DNA from: Streptococcus oralis subsp. tigurinus AZ_3a
GTDB taxonomy: Bacteria; Bacillota; Bacilli; Lactobacillales; Streptococcaceae
Direction of reading: 5' to 3'
Assembly: GCA_000344275.1 (NCBI GenBank)
Contig: AORU01000001.1
Location: forward strand, 1 to 64,000
Length of the DNA stretch: 64,000 nucleotides
Positions 40,177-49,422 of this stretch are shown here, piece by piece. The position numbers and the translations under genes were made by a program. The notes below the pieces were generated by a model that saw only the letters and a program-made list of their open reading frames with translations, made no database searches and was not told the DNA's origin. Each line of letters starts with the position of its first letter. Position 1 is the first letter of the stretch.

Positions 40177-41916
40177 ATGCCGGAAAAAGAATTAAGGAAA
40201 AAAGTGATTGGGAAAAATAGTTTATCCAATTCACTTCTTGCTTTAAAAATAGTATTTGATTTGATACCACAAATCTTACTTGTATATTTGATTAGTTCTT
40301 TAATCACAAACAATATTAACGAAGGTAATTTAAAGTATATATTCTTGGGAATCTTTATATCGTTTGTATTAAAAGGAGTGTTTTATTATTTTGCAACAAA
40401 GGTTGCCCATGAGAAAGCATACGAAAAATTAACAGAACTTAGGTTAGATATTATCGGTCATCTGAAAAAACTAAGTTTGGGATTCTTTAAAGAACATAAT
40501 ACAGGAGAGCTTACCAACATTGTTCAACATGATGTAGAGCAAGTGGAAGTATACCTTGCCCATGGTCTTCCTGAAATAATGGCAGTTACACTTCTGCCTA
40601 CCATTATTTTTGTAGCTATGATTTTTGTTGATTGGCGTCTTGCTCTTGGAATGATTGCTGGAGTTCCACTCATGTATTTGGTAAAAGTTCTTTCACAGAA
40701 AACAATGGATAAAAACTTTGCTATTTACTTTAACCATGAAAATAAGATGAGAGAAGAGCTAATGGAATATGTAAAAAATATTTCTGTGATTAAGGCTTTT
40801 GCTAAAGAAGAGGAGATTAGTGAAAGAACATTAAAAACGGCAAGAGAATATATTTACTGGGTTAAAAAGAGCATGGGAGCAATTACAATTCCAATGGGAC
40901 TCATTGACATATTTATGGAAATTGGAGTAGTTATTGTCATGATTTTGGGAAGTATATTTCTTTACTATGGAAATATTACAACCCCTAATTTTATACTTGC
41001 CATTATTTTATCGTCTGCTTTTACTGCATCTATAAGTAAGACGGCTACATTGCAACATTTTTCTATTGTGTTTAAGGAAGCACTAAAGGCGATTGGAAAA
41101 GTTTTAACAGTTCCGCTTCCAAAGAAAAAGACAGAACAAGGTTTAGAATTTGGAAATATAGAATTTAAAGATGTGAATTTTGCATACGGAAAAGATAGCT
41201 TTGAGCTTAAAAATATCAATTTGAATTTTAAGAAAAATAGTTTGAACGCCTTTGTAGGAGCAAGTGGTTGTGGGAAAAGTACTGTATCTAATTTGCTTAT
41301 GGGATTTTGGGATGCAGATGAAGGACAAATACTGATAAATGGAAAAGATATAAAAGAATATAGTCAAGAAAATATCTCAATGCTGATTGGTAGTGTGCAA
41401 CAAGAAGTTATCCTTTTTGATTTAAGTATTTTTGAAAATATAGCAATTGGAAAACTAAATGCAACAAAAGAAGAAGTCATAGAAGCTGCTAAAAAAGCAA
41501 GATGCCATGATTTTATTTCAGCATTGCCAAATGGATATGAAACACGAGTAGGTGAAATGGGAGTTAAGTTATCTGGTGGAGAAAAACAAAGAATCTCCAT
41601 AGCAAGAATGATACTGAAAAATGCACCGATTTTAATATTAGATGAAGCAATGGCAGCTGTTGATAGTGAAAATGAAAGACTAATCGGCGAAGCAATTGAC
41701 GATTTAAGCAAGGATAAAACCATTATTACAATTGCTCATCATCTAAACACAATTAGAGATTCAGACCAAATTATAGTTATGGATAAGGGTGTTGTTCTTG
41801 ATGCAGGAAGCCATGAAGAGTTGATGAAAAGATGTGAGTTCTATAAGGATATGGTTGAAGCACAGAACAAGGTAGATAGATGGAATTTGAAAGAGGTGGT
41901 AACAGAAAATGTTTAG
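40177..41916 (+). CDS. ABC half-transporter (fused membrane and ATPase), first of pair
   Basis: A 579-residue type IV ABC half-transporter from ATG 40177 (MPEKELRK), after GAAAGGAGAG. Membrane domain with about six helices (30-300), then the ATPase with GASGCGKST, LSGGEKQR and LILDEAMAAVDSE. It is paired with the next gene (8-nt overlap), giving a heterodimer like YbtP/YbtQ or IrtA/IrtB, which import siderophores despite an exporter fold. The neighbouring ECF module supports uptake. Drug export remains possible. Confidence 0.85.
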   Translation: MPEKELRKKVIGKNSLSNSLLALKIVFDLIPQILLVYLISSLITNNINEGNLKYIFLGIFISFVLKGVFYYFATKVAHEKAYEKLTELRLDIIGHLKKLSLGFFKEHNTGELTNIVQHDVEQVEVYLAHGLPEIMAVTLLPTIIFVAMIFVDWRLALGMIAGVPLMYLVKVLSQKTMDKNFAIYFNHENKMREELMEYVKNISVIKAFAKEEEISERTLKTAREYIYWVKKSMGAITIPMGLIDIFMEIGVVIVMILGSIFLYYGNITTPNFILAIILSSAFTASISKTATLQHFSIVFKEALKAIGKVLTVPLPKKKTEQGLEFGNIEFKDVNFAYGKDSFELKNINLNFKKNSLNAFVGASGCGKSTVSNLLMGFWDADEGQILINGKDIKEYSQENISMLIGSVQQEVILFDLSIFENIAIGKLNATKEEVIEAAKKARCHDFISALPNGYETRVGEMGVKLSGGEKQRISIARMILKNAPILILDEAMAAVDSENERLIGEAIDDLSKDKTIITIAHHLNTIRDSDQIIVMDKGVVLDAGSHEELMKRCEFYKDMVEAQNKVDRWNLKEVVTENV

Positions 41917-43618
41917 AGAAATGTTAAAGCTGCTTACAAAAACCGGCAAGAGAGATTTGATTATATCAAGTGTATTCTTTGCCCTTTATGGACTAAGCTC
42001 CATAGCCATGATTGTTATCGTATTTTCTATACTGTTTCAGATATTTGATGGGACGAGTTTAGCAAGTTTATATAAAGGTTTTATTGCAATTGGGTTACTT
42101 GTAGTATTCAAAGGCATTTGTAATATGGTTGCAGATATGAAAAAGCATAGTGCAGGTTTTGATATTGTTCAGCAAATCAGAGAACGCATGATTATTAAAT
42201 TGAAAAAATTCAGTTTGGGATTTTATACCAATGAAAGACTGGGAGAGATCAATACAATTTTACACAAAGATGTTGATAATATGTCTCTTGTTGTAGGACA
42301 CATGTGGTCGAGAATGTTTGGCGATTTTTTGATAGGTGCAGTCGTATTTATCGGTCTTGCAAGTATTGATTTCAAACTTGCTATTCTAATGGCTGTATCT
42401 GTTCCGATTGCACTTGTCTTTCTATATCTGACAATTAAGCAATCTGAAAGAATAGAGAATCAGAATAATTCAGCACTTCTTGATATGGTTAGCTTATTTG
42501 TTGAATATGTTAGAGGAATACCTGTACTAAAGAGTTTTTCAAACAATAAAAGCTTGGATAATGAGCTTATGAACAAGACAAAAAAGTTTGGAGAAACAAG
42601 CAAAGTAGCTTCAAGATTCAAGGCAAAACAGCTATCTATATTTGGGTTTTTACTGGATATTGGATATTTAGTTCTTTTAATTGCAGGAGCAATACTTGTT
42701 ATAAAGGGAAGTCTTGATGTACTTAATTTTATTATCTTTGCAGTAATTTCAAAAGAGTTTTATAAGCCGTTCGCTTCTATGGAACAACACTATATGAACT
42801 ATGTTTCGGCGGTAGATAGTTACGAAAGACTTTCAAGAATTTTATATGCAGATGTAATCCCGGATAAAGTGAATGGAATTGTTCCGATGGATAATGATAT
42901 AGCTTTTGAAAACATAGATTTTTCCTATGAAAAAGATGAATTTAAAATGGAAAAATTGAGCTTTTCTATTGCTGAAAAAACTATGACAGCCTTAGTTGGA
43001 GAATCAGGTAGTGGAAAGACTACTATAACCAACTTGCTTTTAAGATTTTATGATGTGCATAAAGGAAAAATTACCCTCGGAGGAACTGATATAAGGGATA
43101 TTCCTTATGATGAGCTTTTAGATCGTATTAGTATTGTCATGCAAAATGTTCAGTTGTTTGATAATACCATTGAAGAAAACATCAAGGTAGGTAAAAAAGG
43201 AGCAACGAAAGAAGAAATCATTGAAGCTGCAAAGAAAGCGAGGATACATGATTTCATTATGAGTTTACCAAAAGGTTATGAAACTGATATTGGAGAAAAT
43301 GGTGGGATTTTATCAGGTGGACAGAGACAAAGAATATCTATTGCAAGAGCTTTTCTAAAGGATGCACCTATTTTAATTCTTGATGAAATGACAAGTAATG
43401 TTGATCCTGTAAATGAATCTTTGATACAAGATGCTATTACAGAACTTGCAAAGAATAGAACTGTACTTGTAGTGGCTCATCATTTAAAAACCATTCAAAA
43501 AGCTGACCAAATTCTCGTATTTCAAAAAGGAAATTTACTTGAAAAAGGAAAGCATGGGGAACTTCTTGAGAAAGATGGTTACTACACAAAATTATGGAAA
43601 GCTCAGTACGAGGTATAA
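41909..43618 (+). CDS. ABC half-transporter (fused membrane and ATPase), second of pair
   Basis: A 569-residue partner of the previous gene, starting inside its end. Membrane domain (about 15-300), ATPase with GESGSGKTT, LSGGQRQR and LILDEMTSNVDP. Both copies keep the Walker B Glu, so both ATP sites look active. It is followed within 3 nt by the ECF ATPase gene. Confidence 0.85.
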   Translation: MFREMLKLLTKTGKRDLIISSVFFALYGLSSIAMIVIVFSILFQIFDGTSLASLYKGFIAIGLLVVFKGICNMVADMKKHSAGFDIVQQIRERMIIKLKKFSLGFYTNERLGEINTILHKDVDNMSLVVGHMWSRMFGDFLIGAVVFIGLASIDFKLAILMAVSVPIALVFLYLTIKQSERIENQNNSALLDMVSLFVEYVRGIPVLKSFSNNKSLDNELMNKTKKFGETSKVASRFKAKQLSIFGFLLDIGYLVLLIAGAILVIKGSLDVLNFIIFAVISKEFYKPFASMEQHYMNYVSAVDSYERLSRILYADVIPDKVNGIVPMDNDIAFENIDFSYEKDEFKMEKLSFSIAEKTMTALVGESGSGKTTITNLLLRFYDVHKGKITLGGTDIRDIPYDELLDRISIVMQNVQLFDNTIEENIKVGKKGATKEEIIEAAKKARIHDFIMSLPKGYETDIGENGGILSGGQRQRISIARAFLKDAPILILDEMTSNVDPVNESLIQDAITELAKNRTVLVVAHHLKTIQKADQILVFQKGNLLEKGKHGELLEKDGYYTKLWKAQYEV

Positions 43619-43620
43619 TC

Positions 43621-45138
43621 ATGATTTTGTTAAAAAATGTTTCTTATGAATGGGAAGATGGGCGAACTGCTTTAAAAAATATCAATCTTGAAATTAAAAA
43701 AGGTGAATTTGTTTTAATTTCAGGGAAAAGTGGAAGTGGTAAAAGCACTCTTGGAAGTGTAATGAATGGTCTTATACCACATTATTACAAAGGCAAAATG
43801 AAAGGAGAAGCCTTTGTGTCCGGAAAAGATATAAGCAAATTATTACTTCATGAAATAGGGCATATTGTAGGGACTGTATTTCAAGATCCAAGAAGTCAGT
43901 TTTTTACAACAACTACAGATGAAGAAATAGCTTTTGGGCTTCAAACGATCTGCAAATCAAGATATGAAATCAAACAGAGAGTAGAAGAAGTATATGCAGA
44001 ACTGGATATTGAGGAACTGAAAGGAAAATCTGTTTTTGAATTATCAAGCGGACAGAAACAAAAGATAGCTATTGCAAGCATCTATGCGATGAATCCGAAA
44101 GTTTTAATTTTGGATGAACCTTCAGCAAATTTGGATATGAAAGCAACATTTGACCTGTTTTTAATTTTGGAGAAATTAAAGAAAAAAGGAACAACAGTTG
44201 TTCTAATTGAGCATCGTTTGTACTATGTAAAATCTTTATTTGACCGTTTTCTTTTGGTGAAAGATGGAGAGATTGCACAGGACTTGAGTCGGGAAGAAGT
44301 TATCCGTCTTGAAGGGGAGTTTTGGGATGAAAATGGGCTAAGAACTCTTGAATTAGAAGAATACAGGATAAGTGAGAAGAAAGATTCATATCAATTAAAT
44401 GATGAAAGTATCAACGGAAAAGGCTTGAGATTTTGCTATCCGAATGTAGCTAAGGATGGAAAGAAACAAAACAAGTACATCTTAAATCATCTTGATTTCA
44501 ATATGGAGTGTGGAAAAGCCATTGGTCTTATAGGCTTAAATGGTACCGGGAAAACCACCTTTGCAAGAGTGATTTCAGGACTTGAGAAGATAAAAGAGGG
44601 AACAATATGGGCTGGAAAAGATAAGTCGCTTAATCATAAAGATTTAATGGATATGTCATATTTTGTCTTTCAAGATTCAGACTATCAGTTGTTTTCGGAA
44701 AGTGTACTTGATGAAATGCTACTTGGTATTTCAAGTAAAGATAAAAAAGAAAATACTCAAAAGGCAAAGTCTATTTTGAGTGTACTTGGCTTAGACAAAT
44801 ACATTGATAAGCATCCGTTTGCTTTATCAAGAGGAGAAAAACAAAGACTGACAATAGCTTGTGGAATGATGAAACAGGCAAAAGTTTTTATCTATGATGA
44901 ACCAACATCAGGTTGTGATAAAGACTCAATGCTTTCGGTGGCAAAATTGATTGAAGAACAATTAAAAAATGGGACAACAGTCTTGGTAATAAGTCATGAT
45001 TTTGAGTTTTTAGCAAACACAGTAAGCGATCTGTGGGTAATGGGAGATGGAAAAATAGAAACTGTTTTAGATATGAGTGAAAGTAACAAATTTCTCATAT
45101 TAGACAAGATGAGAGGAGGTAGAGAACTTGATAGATAG
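43621..45138 (+). CDS. ECF-type transporter double ATPase
   Basis: A 505-residue protein with two ABC ATPase domains fused. Domain 1 (about 1-235) has GKSGSGKST, LSSGQKQK and LILDEPSANLD. Domain 2 (about 270-500) has GLNGTGKTT, LSRGEKQR and FIYDEPTSGCD. It is the energising subunit of an energy-coupling-factor importer with the next two genes. Start at ATG 43621, three bases after the previous stop. Confidence 0.88.
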   Translation: MILLKNVSYEWEDGRTALKNINLEIKKGEFVLISGKSGSGKSTLGSVMNGLIPHYYKGKMKGEAFVSGKDISKLLLHEIGHIVGTVFQDPRSQFFTTTTDEEIAFGLQTICKSRYEIKQRVEEVYAELDIEELKGKSVFELSSGQKQKIAIASIYAMNPKVLILDEPSANLDMKATFDLFLILEKLKKKGTTVVLIEHRLYYVKSLFDRFLLVKDGEIAQDLSREEVIRLEGEFWDENGLRTLELEEYRISEKKDSYQLNDESINGKGLRFCYPNVAKDGKKQNKYILNHLDFNMECGKAIGLIGLNGTGKTTFARVISGLEKIKEGTIWAGKDKSLNHKDLMDMSYFVFQDSDYQLFSESVLDEMLLGISSKDKKENTQKAKSILSVLGLDKYIDKHPFALSRGEKQRLTIACGMMKQAKVFIYDEPTSGCDKDSMLSVAKLIEEQLKNGTTVLVISHDFEFLANTVSDLWVMGDGKIETVLDMSESNKFLILDKMRGGRELDR

Positions 45139-45832
45139 AAAAACAGTCGATCCGAGAATAAAACTTATTCTACTTCCAATTGCCTCCTTTACCAGCTTTT
45201 TTATAAGCGATACAATCCTACTTTTCGGACTGATTGTCTTTGCCTTTTTTCTGTATGTATACAGTAGTATGTGGAAAAGAGCATTACGCTTTATTTTGTT
45301 TTTTGTGCTTTTATACTGCATAGAGTTAGGGCTTGGAAAGTTTCGTGAAGCAAGTATCGTATTTGCAATATATATGTTTATTTACTTTGCATCAAGGATG
45401 ACCTTAATTGCTATGTTTGGTGGATATATAACAAAGACTACAAGTGTAAGTGAAATGCTTGAAGCATTAAATAGAATGAAAGTACCAAGAAGCATTGGTA
45501 TACCTTTTAGTGTTTTGCTTAGGTTTGTACCAACTATAAGAATAGAACTCAAGGCATTAAAAGAGAATATGAAGATTCGAGGAATCGTAACAAGTAGATT
45601 TTTCCCGTTGCTACATCCATTTAAATATATTGAATATACGCTTGTTCCACTTTTAATGAGGATGATTAAGATTTCAGATGAACTGTCAGCTTCAGCACTC
45701 ATTAGAGGACTTGATAGTGATGAGAACAGGGTTACATTGACAAAATTGAGGTTTAGATGGGCGGATTTGTTGATTGGACTATTAGGAGCTTTGATGATTG
45801 CTCTTGTGATAGTAATACAGAAAATTTATTAG
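45128..45832 (+). CDS. ECF transporter T component (CbiQ/EcfT-like)
   Basis: A 234-residue membrane protein starting at TTG 45128 behind GGAGGT and overlapping the ATPase gene by 11 nt. It has an N-terminal DPRIKLILLPIASF motif typical of EcfT/CbiQ, four to five helices, and the coupling-helix signature region SAEL/SASALIRGLDSDENR (about 188-203) that contacts the ATPases. Confidence 0.83.
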   Translation: MIDRKTVDPRIKLILLPIASFTSFFISDTILLFGLIVFAFFLYVYSSMWKRALRFILFFVLLYCIELGLGKFREASIVFAIYMFIYFASRMTLIAMFGGYITKTTSVSEMLEALNRMKVPRSIGIPFSVLLRFVPTIRIELKALKENMKIRGIVTSRFFPLLHPFKYIEYTLVPLLMRMIKISDELSASALIRGLDSDENRVTLTKLRFRWADLLIGLLGALMIALVIVIQKIY

Positions 45833-45842
45833 GAGGACTTTT

Positions 45843-46427
45843 ATGAAAAACAAATTAAATGGTCGTGATTTTATTACAATCGGAATCTTTAATGCAATTG
45901 GAATTGTCATATACATGGTGGTTGCATTTGCTATGGCAACAACAGTGATTGGAGGATTTATTGCTTCAGGAGTTAGCTTTATGGTAGCTGCTACCGTTTA
46001 TATACTTATGGCTTTGAAAGTTAAAAAGAAGGGCGTATTTACAATATCAGGAACGCTTCTTGGTTTAATTGCATTGTCAGGAGGACATTTGCCTCATGCA
46101 GTCTTTGCTGTAATCGGTGGAATTATATGTGATTTGATTATAGGAAATTATGAGAGCAAGGGACGAATGATTATTGGATATGGGATATTTGCATTAGCAG
46201 ATTTTTTAGGAACAGTAATTCCTGTGATTTTATTCGGGACAGCTTCTTTTGTGGAAAGAGCATCAAAATGGAAAATGAGCGAAGCACAAATAAATGAAGC
46301 ATTATCTTATTTCAAAGTTTCGTGGGCAGTAGGATTTGGCTTGATAACTTTTGTTCTTGCTTGCATAGGAGCATTCGTTGCAACAAAGATACTCAAAAAG
46401 CATTTTGAAAAAGCAGGAGTGATTTAA
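45843..46427 (+). CDS. ECF substrate-binding S component (Trep_Strep/MptD-like)
   Basis: A 194-residue integral membrane protein with about five or six helices, matching the Trep_Strep family of putative S components (FITIGIFNAIGIVIYMV at the N-terminus, SGGHLPHAVFAVIGGIICDLI in the middle). RBS TTAGGAGGAC. The same family is linked to the ABC pair in the equibactin siderophore locus of S. equi, which suggests a metallophore or similar substrate; that is inference. Confidence 0.75.
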   Translation: MKNKLNGRDFITIGIFNAIGIVIYMVVAFAMATTVIGGFIASGVSFMVAATVYILMALKVKKKGVFTISGTLLGLIALSGGHLPHAVFAVIGGIICDLIIGNYESKGRMIIGYGIFALADFLGTVIPVILFGTASFVERASKWKMSEAQINEALSYFKVSWAVGFGLITFVLACIGAFVATKILKKHFEKAGVI

Positions 46428-46468
46428 TAATAAATTTACTTAGGAGGGAAAATAATGGAGGGATAATT

Positions 46469-46576
46469 ATGTCAAAACTTATAGTTTCGGTTTTCACAGA
46501 ACGATATAATTATCCTTTTTTATTCTTGGAATTGCTTACACATAGCAATAATACTTTACCAGAAACAACAAAATAG
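46469..46576 (+). CDS. Possible 35-residue peptide, unknown
   Basis: A short frame MSKLIVSVFTERYNYPFLFLEL... ends at TAG 46576. The only Shine-Dalgarno-like sequences (TAGGAGGG, GGAGGG) belong to an overlapping ATGGAGGGATAA mini-frame. It may be a remnant or a translated leader between the transporter cargo and the mob module. Low confidence. Confidence 0.25.
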   Translation: MSKLIVSVFTERYNYPFLFLELLTHSNNTLPETTK

Positions 46577-46608
46577 AAAATTATATAAAACATTAGTTTT
46601 TAAGCCGA

Positions 46609-46648
46609 GAGGACTTTTTACGTCAAAGTGTAGAAGTCCTCCTTTTTT
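46609..46648 (+). terminator. Terminator-like hairpin before sigma-like gene
   Basis: GAGGACTT pairs with AAGTCCTC, then CTTTTTTATTC, 45 nt before the next start codon. Confidence 0.75.
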
Positions 46649-46692
46649 ATTCTCAAAACCAAAACAGAGAACTTAAAAAGGAGGATGACTAA

Positions 46693-47109
46693 GTGGCAAA
46701 GAAAGAATATTACCTTTATGTAAAAGGCAAAGCCGTACCTGTAAGTGAAGAAGTCTACAAAGCCTATTGGAAGATAACAGAGCATGAAAAGTATCTCCAA
46801 AGAAAAGATTGGAAGCATAATGTAATACCATTTTCGGCACTGGATCATGATGGACACTTTGTAGATAACATCATAGATGAAAAGATAGACTTAGAAAAAA
46901 TTGTAGAAGTAAAAATGCGAATTGAAGAATTTCATAGAGCATTAAATACTCTTTCAAAAGAAGAACGAGAGTTGATGGAAGCCATCTTCTACAAAGAAGA
47001 AAGTCTAAGGTCAATCAGCAGAAGAGAGAAAGTTACACATCAAGCAATCAGTGGGAGGAGGGATAGGATTTTAGAAAAACTGAGAAAGATTTTAGAAGAT
47101 AAAATCTAA
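46693..47109 (+). CDS. Sigma-70 region 4-like regulator
   Basis: A 138-residue protein starting at GTG 46693 after AGGAGGATG. The C-terminal half has a sigma region 4 helix-turn-helix (LNTLSKEERELMEAIFYKEESLRSISRREKVTHQAISGRRDRILEKL, about 90-135). The N-terminal part (KEYYLYVKGKAVPVSEEVYKAYW) is the typical lead of these mobile-element regulators. It probably controls recombination or mobilization genes of IME B. Confidence 0.78.
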   Translation: MAKKEYYLYVKGKAVPVSEEVYKAYWKITEHEKYLQRKDWKHNVIPFSALDHDGHFVDNIIDEKIDLEKIVEVKMRIEEFHRALNTLSKEERELMEAIFYKEESLRSISRREKVTHQAISGRRDRILEKLRKILEDKI

Positions 47110-47116
47110 AAACTTG

Positions 47117-47156
47117 GAAAGGTTAAGTGTCAAAAAAAGGTGCTTAACCTTTCTTT
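47117..47156 (+). terminator. Terminator-like hairpin before DUF3847 gene of IME B
   Basis: Perfect 11-bp stem GAAAGGTTAAG/CTTAACCTTTC followed by TTT, 38 nt before the next start codon. Confidence 0.7.
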
Positions 47157-47193
47157 ATGGAAACAAGCAGATACCAAAACGGAGGAATGAAAA

Positions 47194-47523
47194 ATGAAGA
47201 AAGAAAACACATTACAGGAAGTACAGGAACAAATTTCTGAACTTCAGCAAGAAAGAGAAAAGTGCGATGTGAAGCTGAAACAATTACAAAATCAAGGCAA
47301 GAAATTAGAAAAACTTGCAAACGAAAAGGAACGAAAAAGAAGAAATCATAGGCTCATACAAAGAGGCTTGATAGTAGAAAGAGTCATTAAAAATCCTATC
47401 ATGTTTACTAACGATGAGATAGAAGAATTACTTAAAGTTGCTACTCACACAAAAGAATACAGACAAGCCTATGAAGAAATGATAAATGGGAAAGATATGG
47501 AAGATGAAACAGAGATAGAGTAG
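47194..47523 (+). CDS. DUF3847 protein of IME B
   Basis: A 109-residue coiled-coil protein (about 5-50 heptad-rich) with the conserved block RRNHRLIQRGLIVERVI, homologous to the proteins at 33002 and 58668. It precedes oriT and relaxase, so it is a likely relaxosome accessory protein. RBS CGGAGGAA. Confidence 0.7.
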   Translation: MKKENTLQEVQEQISELQQEREKCDVKLKQLQNQGKKLEKLANEKERKRRNHRLIQRGLIVERVIKNPIMFTNDEIEELLKVATHTKEYRQAYEEMINGKDMEDETEIE

Positions 47524-47591
47524 ATAAAATAAAAAACCATAGTTTTTTCAGAAGCTCCCTGCAAGGGCAAAAAGCTTCGCAGAACGCAAAG

Positions 47592-47619
47592 CACCCTTTA
47601 GGGTGTATAATTGCGCCCT
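47592..47619 (+). other. oriT/nic region of IME B (inverted relative to IMEs A and C)
   Basis: The plus strand carries CACCCTTTAGGGTG (47592-47605) followed by TATAATTGCGCCCTT (core 47608-47619), a MOBQ nic-like site with TAATTGCG|CCCT. A downstream hairpin CCCTTAG/CTAAGGG is at 47616-47634. The 100-bp block is the reverse complement of the one in element C and IME A, although the mob genes read the same way. Confidence 0.78.
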
Positions 47620-47767
47620 TAGAAAAACTAAGGGATTTTAGCAAGTCTTTAAAAATCCAAAACTTAATAAAAACATACGGATAAAGTAGATAGGAAAAGA
47701 TACAAAAAATAACCTGTCTGCTTTTTCCTTTACCTGAAAACAAACAAAAAATGAAAGGAGCTTAAAA

Positions 47768-49420
47768 GTGGCAGAAACATTTCACTTTAATATTTCTATG
47801 ATAAGCAGAGGAAAAAGTAAATCGGCAGTTGCAAGTGCAGCATATATCTCTTGTGAGAAAATCAAAAATGAATGGGACGGAGAAGTTCACGATTACCATA
47901 ATAAAAAGGGACTTTTACATTCAGAAATCTTCTTGCCGGAGAATGTTCCCATAGCATTAAAAGATAGAACTACTTTATGGAATAGCGTTGAACTAAATGA
48001 GAAAGCAAGTAACGCACAGCTTGCAAGAAACTTCATTATCGCCTTACCAAAAGAATTATCATTTGAAGAAAATAAGAAACTCATTACCGACTTCATACAA
48101 GAAAATTTTGTATCAAAAGGAATGATAGCAGACCTTGCAATCCATGATGAAAGTGATGAAGAAAATAATAATATCCATGCACATATTATGACTACCCTCA
48201 GACCAATCAATGAAAAAGGACAGTGGCAAGCAAAGTCAAAAAAAGAATATATTCTTGATGATTATGGCAATAAAATTCTAAATAAAAATGGGAAACCGAA
48301 AACAATAAAAGTAGAGCTGACAGACTGGAACAATAAAGGAAACGCAGAGAAATGGAGAGAGAATTTTGCAAGTCTTTGTAATCAGTATTTAGAAAAAAAT
48401 CATCAGGAAAAGAGAGTGGATCATCGCTCCTACAAAAGACAAGGGATAGAAGAAATCCCAACCATTCACATGGGAGCAAGTGCCAGTGCCTTAGAGAAAA
48501 AAGGAATAGAAACCGACAAAGGAAATATCAACAGAGAAATCAAAAAGCATAACTCTTTAGTAAAAGTTATCAAGAACAAGATAAAAGAAATCACTTCTTG
48601 GATAGACTCTTTACTTGGAAATCTACAAGCTAAATACGATGAGTATAAACAGACCAAAAAAGATGAACTGGAGAACAAAGCGGAACTCTTTAACCTCTAT
48701 GAGTATATTTCTATCTACAACGAGATACAGGGAGAAAAAACAAAAAATTTATCCTACTACGGACAGATAAAAAAGGGAAATGCAGACCTAAAGAGATTTG
48801 TAAAAGCAATCTACTATTTGAAAGATAATAAACTTCAAACCATAGCAGACCTACAAGGAAAAGTCTTTGAACTGGCAAAGCAAAGTAAAAATATAAGTGG
48901 TGATATTCAGAGTAAAACACAAAGAATTAAAGACCTAAATCAGTGTGTAAGCTGCATAGATTCTATCAAAGAAAACAAAGAAGTCTATCAGGAATACAAA
49001 AGCAAAACCATATTCAAAGACAGTTTTTACAATTCTCATAAAAAGGAAATAGACAGATACCTAAGAGCAAGAAAGATTATAGAAAAGTTTACCGGGACAT
49101 CAGCCATAAAATTAAATGATTGGCAAAAAGAAATATCAAGCCTTGAAAAAGAGATACAAGACTTAAGCGAAGATAAAGCTAAAGTACAAGATGAATTTAA
49201 GCAGATAGACCATATCAAATATGCAGTAAAGATTGTCAATGATGAGTATGGAATAGATTTATCCATAGAGATAGACAAGGCAATTAAGAGAGGAGATAAA
49301 CCAAGTGTAATTGCACAACTGAAAAAATTCCAAGAGCAAGAGGAAAGAAAGGGGCAGTATAAACAAAAAGCCAAGGAAAAGGCTAAAGAAAATTATAAAA
49401 ATAAAGGGGAAGAAAGATAA
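47768..49420 (+). CDS. mobA: MobA/MobL relaxase (MOBQ) of IME B
   Basis: A 550-residue relaxase starting at GTG 47768 after AAAGGAGC. Relaxase motifs are FHFNISMISRGKSKSAVASAAYISCEKI (Tyr about 25) and HDESDEENNNIHAHIMTTLRP (metal His, about 132-150), plus DHRSYKRQGIEEIPTIHMGASA. A long coiled-coil C-terminus ends in a Lys-rich tail. It is closer to the element C relaxase than to that of IME A. Confidence 0.92.
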   Translation: MAETFHFNISMISRGKSKSAVASAAYISCEKIKNEWDGEVHDYHNKKGLLHSEIFLPENVPIALKDRTTLWNSVELNEKASNAQLARNFIIALPKELSFEENKKLITDFIQENFVSKGMIADLAIHDESDEENNNIHAHIMTTLRPINEKGQWQAKSKKEYILDDYGNKILNKNGKPKTIKVELTDWNNKGNAEKWRENFASLCNQYLEKNHQEKRVDHRSYKRQGIEEIPTIHMGASASALEKKGIETDKGNINREIKKHNSLVKVIKNKIKEITSWIDSLLGNLQAKYDEYKQTKKDELENKAELFNLYEYISIYNEIQGEKTKNLSYYGQIKKGNADLKRFVKAIYYLKDNKLQTIADLQGKVFELAKQSKNISGDIQSKTQRIKDLNQCVSCIDSIKENKEVYQEYKSKTIFKDSFYNSHKKEIDRYLRARKIIEKFTGTSAIKLNDWQKEISSLEKEIQDLSEDKAKVQDEFKQIDHIKYAVKIVNDEYGIDLSIEIDKAIKRGDKPSVIAQLKKFQEQEERKGQYKQKAKEKAKENYKNKGEER

Positions 49421-49422
49421 AG

